From: Chionoecetes opilio
Lineage: Eukaryota > Arthropoda > Malacostraca > Decapoda > Majidae
Assembly: GCA_016584305.1 (NCBI GenBank)
Contig: JACEEZ010016177.1
Coordinates: 76,001 to 140,000 of the forward strand
Reading direction: 5' to 3'
DNA length: 64,000 bases
In this document: one piece after another, positions 1-24,502 of the stretch
Layout: each line of letters begins with the position of its first letter
Numbering within the stretch: the first letter of the stretch is position 1
Program-made: the position numbers and the translations under genes
The notes under the pieces: model-generated
Told to the model about the DNA's origin: nothing
Databases searched by the model: none
What the model saw: only the letters and a program-made list of their open reading frames with translations

Positions 1-331
1 GAGCTTAAGCTGCAGCGGTAGATCACTACGGCTCTGAGGAATTATCCTCTAAACAAACAAACAAACAAACCCCTACCGTACAGCATAGACCCCCATAAAA
101 TAAACTTTTATGTGGCGTAGGCCATTTCTTTTTTTGTATCAGTAATTAGTATGTATAATATAACCACTAAATAAGGAAAATAACAATAATTTGATTCAAA
201 TTTCCTTTTTTTTTTTTTTTTTTTTTTTGAAGAAGAAGCTTAATTTCGTCAGTTATCGACACAGCTGAGATGGATCTCCATTGTAACCAGACAGCTCTCT
301 CTCAGACTACCCCTAGAGAGCAGTCTGCTAG

Positions 332-537
332 TGCTTATAGTGTTGGCCGAAGCCAGCACCCCGGGAGGCGGGTTACAAACCCCCGGCTAACACCCGGTAC
401 CCATTCACTGCTGGGTGGACAGGGGCTCGGGTTTTAAGGAAACAGCCCAACTGTTTCCGCTCCGCCCGGGGATCGAACCGGGGACTTCTCGATTGTGAAC
501 CGAGCGTGCTACCCCTACACTACTGAGTACCCCATCC
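332..537 (-). mobile_element. tRNA-headed SINE
   Basis: On the minus strand a tRNA-Val-like head is seen (A-box-like GTAGTGTAGGGGTAGCACG, loop TTCACAA, B-box CGGTTCGATCC), followed by a non-tRNA body with CAGCAGTGAATGGGTACC. The same body phrase in altered form (GATAAATGGGTACC) occurs in the element at 13110. Confidence 0.65.
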
Positions 538-676
538 GGAGTACCTATTGAGTACCCCATTTTAACATCTATTTTTGAACAAAGTTCCTGAGATTCCTGG
601 GAAAGACAGTTTAGATAGATATATAGCCAGAGCTGGGCTGTATTTGAATACATTTGTATTTAAATACATTTGTGTA

Positions 677-678
<2 letters not shown>

Positions 679-716
<38 letters not shown>
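679..716. repeat. (GA)n microsatellite
   Basis: Uninterrupted GA dinucleotides. Confidence 0.95.
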
Positions 717-718
<2 letters not shown>

Positions 719-1090
719 TTATAGTTTTAAGGCACCGCAACTGCGGGGTTATTGACGCTTGCTTACAAAAGATACAGTAAAAGTAATATTAAAAAACAAA
801 TTTTAAGATAGAATCAAAATATTTAAAATAACAAAATATATAAAAGAACAATAGTACATTAAAAGCAATAATAAGAGAATATTAAAAACATCATAACTTG
901 TTGAGAAGGCCAGCCCTCTCAATAAAGGTATGGACTTCATGTCCCGGAGAGAAACACCTCTCTCCCAATGCCAGGGAGAGACGGTAGGCACCGTCCGACC
1001 CCCGACACCGGGACAAAAATTGCTCACGTAGGTCCCCAAGACTAGGACACTCGACCAGCAAGTGCCACACAGTTAAGGGGACCAAGCAAT
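719..1090 (-). mobile_element. LINE 3' coding fragment
   Basis: The minus frame 1085-891 reads VPLTVWHLLVECPSLGDLRE to FSPGHEVHTFIERAGLLNKL and stop. The Cys/His pattern with a 'VECP' phrase is the usual C-terminal end of an RNase H-bearing non-LTR retrotransposon. Truncated at the 5' end. Confidence 0.6.
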
Positions 1091-1106
1091 CATCACAGTA
1101 AAGCCC

Positions 1107-2133
1107 GGTTCAGACTTCACGTATTTGCTACGTGCGTCTTGTTATCGTGACGTCACCGTGACGTCACGATGACGTTACCTCGTCTCACTGGTCATTCCCG
1201 CTCGCTCTTATCAGAAAAAAATGCAGTATAAAACCACCTTGCTTTCCTTACTTCCTCCCTTTTGTACCCCATGACACACCTATTACTCCCTTCACTATAT
1301 CCCCCTTCACTCCCTGCTCTACCTATATAGCGCTATAATCCCCTGACAGCAGGCTATTGCAAAGGTTACAAGTGGATTCTGTATAACGGGGTTCACAGGT
1401 GTTGCCACATATCGAAGTCGTGGCTGTATTTTTCAAGCCACTAATAATTACTACCTATTACACGGCCTGTAGAGGGTGTTGGTGACGTAGCGTGATGCTG
1501 TAGGAAGGATGGTATATAGTAGCTACTAGAGAGGCACGTGAGAGGGTTAGAACTAGAGAACACGAGAAATAACGCAGGAAATACAACAGATCGGTACTGG
1601 TGTTGGTGGAGCTTACAATCAAGCAGCGGTGCCGCTGTTCCGCCTTCAAGCAGTGGGACACAATATTTTCACATCATGTATGTCTTCCATTACTAATATT
1701 GTCTTCCAGAATCACTGATAATAAATATATTTTAAATCAGACCTTGGAAACAGCATTATTTTGATATTGCAAAACTTAGTTACGTATAATGTTCTATAAA
1801 TTGTGGCACCACCGCTCGGGGAGCGGGGTTCAGACTACACGTATTTGCTACGTGCGTCTTGTCAACGTGACGTCATCGTGACGTCATCGTGAAGTCACCG
1901 TGACGTCACTTCCTGCTTGTGTGACCTTGAAAGACGTGCGTCTCTGGAGGCAAAGATTCTGAGCTTCCAATTCTTTTGACGCGCTGCGTGAGTGGTGGTG
2001 CCACAATTTATAGAACATTATACGTAACTAAGTTTTGCAATATCAAAATAATGCTGTTTCCAAGGTCTGATTTAAAATATATTTATTATCAGTGATTCTG
2101 GAAGACAATATTAGTAATGGAAGACATACATGA
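1107..2133. mobile_element. Foldback DNA element with 140-bp inverted arms
   Basis: Arms 1674-1813 and 1994-2133 are near-perfect inverted copies. The loop (1829-1912) repeats, in direct order, the stretch 1107-1190 (TTCAGACTACACGTATTTGC, then GTGACGTCA units). A decayed third arm-like copy continues at 2221-2400. No transposase is seen. Confidence 0.7.
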
Positions 2134-2569
2134 TTAACCATGCTATTAATAAGTAACTAATACATAATGAATGAGACTAATGTAAGTACCGTGGAATATA
2201 ATGATCGTACTTGAACTGTGAGGTCTCTGGAGGCAAGATTTGAGCTTCATTGTAGCGCCTGATGGTGATACAGTAATGACAATACGTAACTAATGTTTGC
2301 AGTCGGTTCCTAGTAGGTCTGTCTTGACTAGTAGGTAAGTGATTCGGAAGGAGAATAACAGTAATGCGAAGACCATACTGTACCAAATAATATAGACAAT
2401 ACGATGCAATATAATACCGATACGTATAATAATATAATACAATATGAGACCATGAGCTAGCTAATACCGTATACCGTGAAGCCGTGATAGTAATGATCCG
2501 TTCTGTATGCGTACTAGTCAGGAGGTTACGAGAAAAAAGAGGTATAACAGACGGCAAACTAATACCGAA

Positions 2570-2960
2570 TCAATACGGCCAAATAAACACCGATACCGGT
2601 ATACCGACTGCAATACTAATACCGATACGGTATACCGATGCAATACTAATACAGTACCGGTATACCGATGCAATACTAATACCGATACCGGTATACCGAT
2701 GAATACTAATACCGATACCGGTATACCGATGCAATACTAATACCGATACCGGTATACCGATGCAATACTAATACCGATACCGGTATACCGATGCAATACT
2801 AATACCGATACCGGTATACCGATGCAATACTAATACCGATACCGGTATACCGATGCAATACTAATACCGATACCGGTATACCGATGCAATACTAATACCG
2901 ATACCGGTATACCGATGCAATACTAATACCGATACCGGTATACCGGAAAATATAAATACC
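2570..2960. repeat. 31-bp minisatellite
   Basis: Unit contains ATACCGATACCGGTATACCG followed by ATGCAATACTA; about ten copies. Each unit contains the palindrome TACCGGTA. Flanks hold decayed units to about 3010. Confidence 0.92.
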
Positions 2961-3509
2961 GGTAATACCGGTGCTAAAATACCGGTATTTCGGTATACCG
3001 GATACCGGTGCACAATGTGCACTGTCCACAATGTGCACTGCACTGCACATCCCTAGTTAGTGGCCTGGAGGGTCTCGCAGCGGGAGGATGTGTGCGTCAC
3101 TCCTGGAGCCTCGGTGCCGTTATAAGCTTGACACAAACAAAAACTATAAGGTTGGTGGATTTACATGTTTTCCTGTTATAGAAGCAGGAGGAGGAAGAGT
3201 AGTAGCAGTAGTTATAGTAGTAATTAATAGGTAGTGGCAATAACTTTTTTCCTAGGTATCAAACTGTTTCAGTTAATTTGGTAGTAGTGGTATCAATCTG
3301 TCTATTTAATAAGCATTGACATCAGCTTTTGTGTTCAAAGTGGAAACGAAGCAGTAATTACACACACACACGCAGTAATATTGTATTCGTTTCGTGTCAC
3401 AAAAACATACGCCCACATTTTTTCTTCAACTTCCTACGAAAATTCCTTCAAATTTCTACCCCATAAGACTATTGTTTTTCCTTCGTCAGCGTTCCATTGT
3501 GACTTCCAG

Positions 3510-15635
<12,126 letters not shown>

Positions 15636-17300
15636 AGGGTGTGTTTCACGGTAAGATCACGGTGTTCTGAATCCACGCCAGAACGTTCTTTAAGAACGCT
15701 GTGCATCGTGACGAGCCTCGTGCACCGTGTTCCGCCCTGCCCCCGTGTGTGGGTCGCCTGTGTGGTGAGGCTGCGCCTGAGTGCACCGCCCACCCGGCAG
15801 GTGTGGCAGCCTGGCCCTGCTACGCCAGGCGGTGGGGCAAGACAGGGGCGGCAGGGTGATGGTGACGCCACAGCCCCCCTGCACCACACAGCGGTGCCCC
15901 TGCTGCAGGCTGCCCCGTCACACCACGCGCAGGGGAAGAAGACTTGTGCCTCGAGTACAAACACTTCCACGCAGCTGTTGTGTTGTTTTGTGGTGTGGAT
16001 GACGTACCTGGCATGTGGTGTCGTGGTGGTCGCCCTTACTAGGGGTGACTATATGACCCTGGGACCTGGGTGACCCATTCCCATGCCTTGCATTCCCGCT
16101 GCCTCGCATTCACAGGATTCTCGCCATTCCAGCTGTCACCCTATCTTTGTTTTCCCTTTAGTTATTCTGAGCAAGATTTTGTTTTGTTTTCAAACTTCAA
16201 CCAAATGTCAACCTATTTATATAATTCATTTCACTTTTCTTTTCTCAAGCTCATTATTCATGGCTAAGAAACAAAATAGATCACTTTCGATATCTCAGAC
16301 TAGAAACTATGATACATTTTTATCTTGTTTAAGAGAGTAAACATGAGGCATATTAATCCGGGCTGTACGTGATGTGTACTATGTAGCTAACTAGCAATTA
16401 TGTCGTTATGGTAATAAATATGCATTGTTACAAAGGTGTATTGGTAGCCCAGTCATGGTGTGTGTGTGTGTGTGTGTTGTCGAACGTTCATGATGTAAAA
16501 CAGCCACGCCAATAAGCACCACACACACAAATAACCAGATGAATACAGACAGACATGGGTGAACAATGCAGACATACGTGACTATGCAATAAGTTATGTT
16601 GGGTAATAACTAATAAGTGAAAATAAATAATAACAATGATAAGTCTGAGCTACTGTAAACAATATAATTAGATCTCACTAAATTAACTTGACTTATTAAA
16701 ACAAAATGGTAACACTCACCCATTGCCGCGTCGCCTCCTGGACACACTCGCAGCGCTTCTCCTCCAACACGGACGCACACACACCTTGCCGCACCCAAAG
16801 TAACTATACTTTGTATGTATGTATACTTTGGCCGCACCTACGTACACACACTTTTCCGCACCACCACACACCAGTTTAGTGTTGAAGCCCCCCCCTCCCC
16901 GCCTCTTCCACCAATGAAATGGGGGGGCACCCGGGGGACCACCACCCTAAAATGGGGGGTCACGTGCGCCCCCAGGCCCCCCGCAGTTCCGCCACTGCCA
17001 CACACCCAAACACACCTTCCCAGCACCTCAACGCATTTCCCTCACTTGAACACACCCCACACACAATCCCCGCACCTCAATACATCTTCCAGCACCCTAA
17101 TACACCTTCCCTCACTTTAACACACCCACCCCTACACCCCTCTCCAGCACCCCAACACACACACTCCAAAAAAGTCACACAAATCACCGTCATTTTGCGC
17201 TGCCTCACGTCACAACGCCGCCCCGTCAGACAGCAAAATATAAACTGGGGTTGTTCCGCCGCTGCCTCACGCATGGCTTCCCGACGGGGCCGTAAGCTTG
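15636..17300. other. Downstream of the transporter: no gene recognised
   Basis: Holds overlapping GC-rich frames to about 16070 (probable 3' UTR), a CA/GT-rich part and C-rich text with ACACACCTTCC-like units (17000-17160). On the minus strand an ATG directly before a GTGAGT donor (16715-16725) could be a first exon of another gene, but nothing confirms it. Confidence 0.4.
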
Positions 17301-17305
17301 TTTTT

Positions 17306-17370
17306 GATTGGCTATCTCGCTGATCTTAATTCTGATTGGCTCTCATCAGGTAGTCTTCGCGTGATTGGCT
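17306..17370. promoter_or_regulatory. Three evenly spaced CCAAT-type boxes
   Basis: GATTGGCT occurs at 17306, 17334 and 17363, 28 and 29 bases apart. GATTGGCT is the inverse of AGCCAATC, the NF-Y core. They lie about 480 bp before the gene A start codon and about 600 bp from the possible minus-strand first exon near 16720, so either or both could be served. Confidence 0.35.
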
Positions 17371-17701
17371 AAGAGGCTGGCGGGAGGAATCAAATGTTGT
17401 GTTGGTTCTTGACTTTTGTATTCTTCTGTTTCTATCTCTCTTATGTATTTTTCCTCCTCCTCCTCCTCTTCGCCACTGCTCTCGTCACTTTCGCTAGTCG
17501 CTGGCGCCATATACAGGAATTCTGGCAACTATAATCACACATACACTGCGTTCAGGCCACGACGCCACGTACGGTAGTCTTGCTTGTGCGTGCGTGCCTG
17601 TGCGTGTGTTCCCCCTATGTGCGTGTTATCCTGTTAACTGTGTGTGTGCGTGTGTGCCCCCTATGTGTGTGTGTCCCGTTCAACTGTGTGTACGTGAGCC
17701 A

Positions 17702-18205
17702 ACTGCTTCTATGAGGATATCAAGACGTGTTTCTGGGAAAGGCGAAGAAGGTGAAACAGCAAAAACAGCCATTAACAGCACTGAAAAGCACCACACAGCA
17801 ACTAGACCGTTAAAACAGCACTTCTCAACTGTGTACGTGAGCTATGAAGGGCCTGATGATGGTGTGCGTGCTGCTGCTGGTGCTAGTGGTGCTGACGAAG
17901 ACATGGGCGGAGGGCGTAGCGGAAGAGCGAGGAGAAGGAGGGGTTGGTCCAGAGACTGACGGATGACCTTGAGGCGGTACTCGAGGACTTCTTGGTGGCG
18001 CGGAGACTCGAGTACGACCTCCCGCGCCTTCAGGAGTCCTCGCTGGCTCCTGCTGACGATACAAACTGGACAAGACACGAAACTGCTTCTATGAGGATAT
18101 CAAGACGTGTTTCTGAGGGTGCACCGGAATATGGAACAGCAGAAACAGCCACTAACAGCACTCAAAAGCACCACACAGCACCTAGACCATTAAAACAGCA
18201 TAAAA
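17702..18205. repeat. Direct 122-bp duplication in gene A
   Basis: ACTGCTTCTATGAGGATATC.. at 17702-17823 and 18084-18205 are about 85-90% alike and 382 bp apart. The second copy is in the gene A frame; the first lies before its start codon. Confidence 0.85.
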
Positions 18206-18783
18206 CAGCATTTCTACAACCAAATAAACTGACTCTAACAGCCACAAACACAGCATCGGTATCTAAAACAGCCATAAAAACAGAGGAACATCCCGAAACA
18301 GCATCAAGAAGACCAGAACAGCACCAAGGAACAGCACCACCTCACAGCATTACCAGCACAAGACTCAAACTGAACGTAGGACAAGAAACATTGAGAAACG
18401 AGACAGAACAGCAAAGAACGGAGCTTGAAACGGCGGAAAGGGATGTTAAAACAGCGGAAAGGGATGTTGAAACTGCGGGAATGGATGTTATAACGGCGGG
18501 TATTGATGTTAGGAAGTCTAGAGCGAAGAGACAGATTGTTCCTAATGTTATATACCGCAGAAAGACGCCCGCGAAACCCTGTAGGCGTGAGATGGGCGGC
18601 AGTGTGTTTAGCAGTAGTAGCGGCGCCATGGCCTACATCAGCTTCGTGGTGAACGCTATCGCCATGGTCGTCAACATCAACAATAACATCAATAATAATA
18701 ACAATAACAATAATCTGAATAGTAATAATAATGTGAATAGTAATAACGCGAATTTGAATGTTAATAGTAATAATGCAAATCAG
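17844..18783 (+). CDS. Gene A exon 1
   Basis: Signal peptide to the Asn-rich tail; it ends AAT CAG before GTGAGT. The chain before the hydrophobic segment has repeated ETA/KTA units (ELETAERDVKTAERDVETAG), which may form a helix. The one-base frame break lies just after the signal peptide. Confidence 0.6.
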
Positions 18784-19716
18784 GTGAGTGATAATATAAT
18801 TGTGGTGTTAATGTTTTGTTCTCACACTCTCAGAAATAAGGGGTATATTAAGGGTAGAATTGCTACATCGCACCATCACTACCCTTTTTAAACCCTATGT
18901 CCAGGCTGGAGGGTAGATGCTGCCGATTATACTCTTCATCTACCCTTTATCTACCCTTTTTAGACGAGAGGGTTAGAAAAGGGTATATTTGCGTCGATCC
19001 GAAAGGGTAGATTTGTAAGGGTAGAAAAAGGGTAGCAGTATTTCATCACTACAAACACCCTTTTTCTACCCTTATCCTACCCTTTTTTTCTAAGTGTGTA
19101 CTTCCTTGCTTTCATTACTTTACTTTTCTTCTTTTTTTTTCCTTTTTTTTTCTTTTCTATTTGTTTCGTTTTGTTTCTTCATCTTTCTTTTTTCCTCTTT
19201 ATTATTATCGCATTACTATCTCTTTCTTTCTTTCTCCATCTCTTTCTCTGTATTCTTGTTTATTTATTGTTTTCTTATCTTCTTTCTTTTTCGGTGTTTT
19301 GTTCTTGTTTTTCATCTTTTCTTTCGTTATCTTTTCCTTCCCTTTTTATCCTTCCTTTGTGCATTATTACTGTTATTAATACTGACACTATTATTATCAC
19401 TACTATCATCATCATCATTCCTCCTCCTCCTCCTCCCGCAGGTGAATATCATGCCTCCGGGCGGGAAGAGGCGGCGGCGGGAGGCGATCACGAGCCCACC
19501 ACCACCAGAGGACACCACCTGCAGCCCCTTCGTCGGGTAGGTGACATAAATAGATACATACGATAGATACACAGATAATAGATATGTATATAAACAGATA
19601 AAGTAAATTGATACATAAGGAAATAAACAAGTAAATGTGAAAAAACTCATGCTGAATTATGTTTTTAACATGAAATACACGCAAAAAGAAATATATTGAA
19701 ATAGGTAACTAATCCA

Positions 19717-19794
<78 letters not shown>

Positions 19795-19846
19795 ACAGGA
19801 CGGTGGTAGAGAAGCTTCTGATGGAGGGATGGAAGATAGCAGGGGC

Positions 19847-19850
<4 letters not shown>
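17844..19850 (+). CDS. Gene A: secreted/membrane Asn-rich protein, unrecognised
   Basis: Exons 17844-18783, 19442-19536 and 19799-19850; GT/AG borders and phases agree. The ATG at 17844 gives a strong signal peptide (MKGLMMVCVLLLVLVVLTKT, then WAEG). The frame then shifts by one base between about 17910 and 17945 to LVQRLTDDLEAVLEDFLVAR, so exon 1 is 940 nt, one over a multiple of three. A polar region follows, then SRAKRQ, a hydrophobic segment (GAMAYISFVVNAIAMVV) and a run of Asn with a few Ile, Leu, Ser and Val. Exon 2 reads VNIMPPGGKRRRREAI and ends CSPFVG. Exon 3 reads TVVEKLLMEGWKIAGA, then TGA. A stop also exists at 19538 if the second intron is not used. No known function. Confidence 0.6.
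18827..19098. mobile_element. MITE with AAGGGTA-rich ends in gene A intron 1
   Basis: Left CACTCTCAGAAATAAGGGG and right inverse CACACTTAGAAAAAAAGGG are imperfect inverted ends; many AAGGGTAG units in both orientations lie inside. Confidence 0.6.
19442..19536 (+). CDS. Gene A exon 2
   Basis: The acceptor follows a (CTCCTC)n tract ending CCCGCAG. The frame continues Asn-rich exon 1 with VNIMPPGGKRRRREA, a basic patch, then PPPPEDTTCSPFVG. The donor is GTAGGT, phase 2. Confidence 0.55.
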
Positions 19851-19891
<41 letters not shown>

Positions 19892-19957
19892 GTAGCTGCC
19901 GAACCGTACGCCCACAACCCCAATCGCACGCCCAGAACGTAAAGCTAATAACACGTG

Positions 19958-20007
<50 letters not shown>

Positions 20008-20122
20008 TGTGTACCGAGCAGTGTACACAAAACTGTATCAATTTTTACCCTTTCTGTGTACATAAATAACGAGTGTACACATATCTGTTTCCGTGTGTAC
20101 TTGAGAGAGAGAGAGAGAGAGG

Positions 20123-20180
<58 letters not shown>
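19720..20180. repeat. (CT)n and (GA)n cluster around the gene A end
   Basis: CT tract 19720-19793, GA tracts 19848-19890, 19961-20004 and 20104-20180, with short unique pieces between. Confidence 0.92.
19799..19850 (+). CDS. Gene A exon 3 (terminal)
   Basis: The acceptor (CT)n..TAACAG is strong and the phase matches. It adds TVVEKLLMEGWKIAGA and TGA, directly followed by a (GA)n tract. Confidence 0.45.
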
Positions 20181-20183
<3 letters not shown>

Positions 20184-20313
20184 CATGCCCTAGATCACAA
20201 TAAGGAAAAGGGTGGAGGCTCACTCATTATAATTCCCGATCACCATAACACAACCTTCCATACGACACTCCTTACTTCAGTCCAGTGGTGAGCGGCAGTG
20301 AAACAGCTCCGGG

Positions 20314-20515
20314 GTGTGTGTTTCAGGGTGTGTTTCAAGGTGTGTGAGGGTGTGTGTTGCAGGGTGTTTCAGGGTGTGTGTTGCAGGGTGTTTCAGGGTG
20401 TGTTTCAAGGTGTGTGAGGGTGTGTGTGTTGCAGGGTGTTTCAGTGTGTGTTTCAAGGTGTGTGAGGGTGTGTGTGTTGCAGGGTGTTTCAGGGTGTGTG
20501 TAGGTGTGTTCTGAG
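20314..20515. repeat. GGGTGTTTCAGGGTGTGTG array
   Basis: Units of about 24-30 bp built from GTGTGTTGCAGGGTGTTTCA; it ends before gene B. Confidence 0.85.
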
Positions 20516-20851
20516 GCTGAGGAGAGAGAGAGACTGAGACAAAGGAAGGAAGGAAGGAAGGAGGGAGAAAAATTATAACAAGGGAACGAGGGAAGTAGTT
20601 AAGTTTAAGTGTGAGATAGTGTTTGAAGTAAGACTAAGTGTTTCGAACCAACGCAGAAAAAAAAAAAATCGTGCCAACGCAGAAAAAAACCTGAGTAAGA
20701 TTCATATTCACACACACTAAAAAATAAGGTTGTTGCGTTGTTGATATAAGGAAAATCTAACGTCATTCAGTCGTGTTTCATTCTTCATTCGGTATTCAGG
20801 TCGCTCGTTGTATAAAAAAAGTTTGGGTTAGTAAATTTCTTCGCTTTGAAA

Positions 20852-23800
20852 ATGTTACACAAGGCAAGAAACTATTGGATGGTGATGTTAATAATGACTG
20901 CTCTGTGTGTGGTGAGAGTTATGAGCTCTTGTCACCACCATCACCATCACCACGAGGACGTCACCACAAGACCTCACCACCACGGGAACAACACCACCAG
21001 TTATTATCAAAAGAGCAGCTATATATACAAGGACATCACCACCAGACCTCACCACCATCAAAACACCACCTGTTATCATCACCACCATCACCACCACGAG
21101 GATGTCACCACCAGACATCATCACCAACACAAGAACAACACCACCAATTATCATCATCACCACAAGAACTCAAACTTCCCTCTGTACACCACCACAACCT
21201 CCTCCCGCAGTATCCTCTCCACCCCCTCCTTCAGGCATGACCAAAGGGGATCCTCTCGCAGCAGAAGGGCGTTTAGGATGGTTAGTCCCCAGCGCGTGGT
21301 TCCTCGTAATGCAGATAATACCAAAGACGAGGACGATCAAACAACACAGGCGCCTCTACATCTTGTTACTGTGGTGTATTCTGAAGAGGAGGAGGAGGAG
21401 GTGCTGGAAGAAGAAGAAGAGGAGGTGCTGGAGGAGGAGGAGGAGGAGGAGGAGGAGGAGGAGGTGATGGAGGAGGAGGAGGAGGTGATGGAGGAGGAGG
21501 AAGAGGGGGTGATGGAAGAAGAGGAGGAGGAGGGGATAGAAGAGGAGGAGGAGAAGGCAGAGAAAACAGATATGATAGATGGTTTCAATGGCACAAAAAG
21601 TAATAAGGAGAAGGTGGTACAGGAGGAGGAGGAGAGAGAGAGAAGGAAGAGGAGGAGGAGGAGGAGGTGATGGAAGAGGAGGAAAGGAAAAGAGATATGA
21701 TAAATGGTTTCAATGGCACTATAAATAACGAGGAGCAGGAGGTGGTACAGGAGGTAGAAGAGGGAAAGATGGAAGAGGAAGAACAACAAAGAAAAGATAA
21801 TGACCATGAAGAACCGAAACTAAAAGAAGATGAACCAGAGGATGAGAAAGACAGAACCTCCTCAACCACCACCACCACTACCTCTTCCACCACCACCACC
21901 ACCACCTCCTCCTCCACAACACCCACCACCACCACCACACAGATCCCACACCACGAAGCCCTTGTAGCAAATCCTTCATTCACCACACCCTCAGCCCTTC
22001 TGCAGGACCCTCTTTACAGCACACTGAGGGACCTTTGGCAACACCACATCCCCGTGCAGGAGGTCCCAAGCGAGGTCTTCGAGGAATCACACTCTTTGCA
22101 GGACTTCGCATCACGTTTAGGGAACCCAGCATCTATTAGTGTCCCTTGGTCCCCTGTGGCTTCCTACGGCTTCCCTGTGTCTATGAGTGACCTTGGGAAC
22201 GGCTACATGCTGGAACCGGCGTCTATCAAGGCCTCGTTCCCAGCACCTAGCGAGTTTTCACCTTCAGGAGTGAACTTTTCTCAATACACCTTCAATGATT
22301 TGGTTCAGACGTCCTCTACTCCTGTAAAGCCAACTACCGGCCTGGACCTCCCTCTACACGGCTCCCTGGCTTCCTCTACATCAGGAGGAACTAGTAACGG
22401 CACGCCCTTCCCTCTTTACGTCAACAGGGATGGGGCGGGGAATCTAGTCCTCAAAAACCCGTATGATCATCGCTTTGTTGTGTTGGGGATCAGAACCGGA
22501 CCACCTGACGTCACTCCCACCCCGACGAAGGCAAGCAAAGACCCTAATAACTACAGGACTATAAGGATCAGGCTTCTTGGGGACAACGCAGAGGCAGAAA
22601 CACAGTCACAGCCGCCCATAGAGCCTGACTACACCACCATCACGCTGCACACTGGACGACAGCCGCCACAGCAGGAAGTACAGCATAACACACCGATCTT
22701 TTACTCGAACATCCCGACGGAGGTACACTACAAGCCTCCACAACAACAACACCCTTCATCGGCCTCAACACCCTTCCAGACACACCCTCCTCCTCGCCAC
22801 CACCACCACGATCCTTCCTCACAACACCCTTCATCGGCCTCAACACCCTTCCAGCCACATCCTCCTCACCACCACCACCACACCACCACGATCCTTCCTC
22901 ACAACACCCTTCATCGGCCTCAACACCCTTCCAGCCACACCCTCCTCACCACCACAACCACCAAGATTCTTCCTACCACTCCTCACACACGCCTCCTGTT
23001 CGCTTCCCTTCCCCTAACCGTAACTTCCACCCACATCAACCTTTCTCCCTTCTCCCTGTCGCGTCCAGCTTCCCCACCGCCTCAGGACCTCCTCAGCTCG
23101 CCCATGAACGGTTTGCGATTCACTACCTCCCTTCTGAGTCCTCGGGAGGGGGTGCACAGAGAGGCGATGGACTAAAATCGACATTTGCTGTTTTCCATGA
23201 AGGGTCGCCGCAGTTTCCAGCTAACGAAGGAGTCACTCACAATGCAGGGACGTCCTACACAAATCTACATGACTCTACCGCCACTCTCCCCAACACAGGA
23301 GGATCTCAGAGCGACGGGGGATCCTACACTGTGCAGTCTAGCTATGTAGGATACGATGATACTACTGGAGGAGGAGGAGGAGGAGGACTAGGAGGAGGAG
23401 GAGGAGGGTTTGGAGGTGGAGGTGGAGAAAGAGATGCAGGTTTTCATGATATTCTCCGAGGCATCACAGGACAGATGAACAAAGGCCTTCACAGCATCCG
23501 AGGCCACGTTAATAAGGGTCTTCAGGAGCTACTCGACCAAGGGGACATTAAGAACCTCAGGGATACGCTCCAGGAAGGCGATCTGTCCAGCCTCGTCAGC
23601 ACCAGCGTCAAAAAGGTAAACAACAGACTGAATCACCTGGTGGGGCCTTTACATAACCAGATGGAGACCTCCTTCACCTCCACCGTGGACCTCCTCAGGG
23701 GCGTGTACGATACCATGCTGCCCGGGGACTACTTCGATAAGGTCCTGACGCTCCTCGCTATCATCGCCTTCATCGTTTTCGTCCACGTCCGTGTGTCGCT

Positions 23801-24502
23801 CATGGTCTCGTCTCTCTCGCAGTCTTCCCTCACCCTCGGGTTCCTAAGACACGTTCAGGGTCTTTTGAGCGCTTGGAGGGAGGATGACAGGTTCAGGAGA
23901 GTGTTTGAGGTGGCTGCTGAGGTGCACGAGGCCGTTGAGGAGTGGACGGAGGCGCAGGTGTACACGCCAGGGGCACTGTCCTCGAAGCTACCTCTCTACG
24001 ACTCCCTGGCTAGCTTATTCACCTTCGAGGACAAGAGTGAGGGTGAGGACGAAGACGAAGACGAAGACGAGGAAGAGGCCGAGGACGAGGATGGTGACGA
24101 TGATGATGGTGGTGGAGGTGGTGACTTCTTTGACCAAATGTTCCTCAAGAAAGCTTTGTTCTTGGACGTAGGACGGACAGATAGCTTTGACACTCTTAAC
24201 ACCACCTCTATGGCTGCAAATCCTTCCTCCTACTCCCCTTCCGCCCCACAAACCACCTCCTCCTCACCTTCCACCCCACAAACCACCACCTCCTCCTCCT
24301 CCAAGAACATGACAAAGGCACTTCTTCAGGAGGTGGAGGAGCTAGCACGTCTCGGCGCCACCCTGGTGGACGCCGCCCTGCACCTGGGTCCTCACGTGTG
24401 GTCCCCCTCCGGCGCCTCCTGCCTTCAGCGGCCTCTGTGTGACCTCAACGAGCGCAGTGACCAGCTGGGTGGCCTCGCAGCCTTCGTCTTCCCCTTCGTC
24501 AG
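20852..24502 (+). CDS. Gene B exon 1 (two frameshifts)
   Basis: Three open stretches continue one another: 20852 to about 21650, 21667 to about 22880, and about 22880 to 24502. At the first break the frame runs from Glu-rich into Arg-rich and stops at 21668, while the next frame resumes the Glu-rich pattern. The repeat DMI(D/N)GFNGT occurs on both sides of it. At the second break the phrase TPFQPHPPHHH is read in one frame before and another after. It ends FPFV, phase 2, before GTAGGA. Confidence 0.6.

Noticed and set aside
15639..16073. 144-codon frame after the transporter stop
   Set aside because: Overlaps several equal frames on both strands in GC-rich sequence and lacks a splice link; likely 3' UTR.
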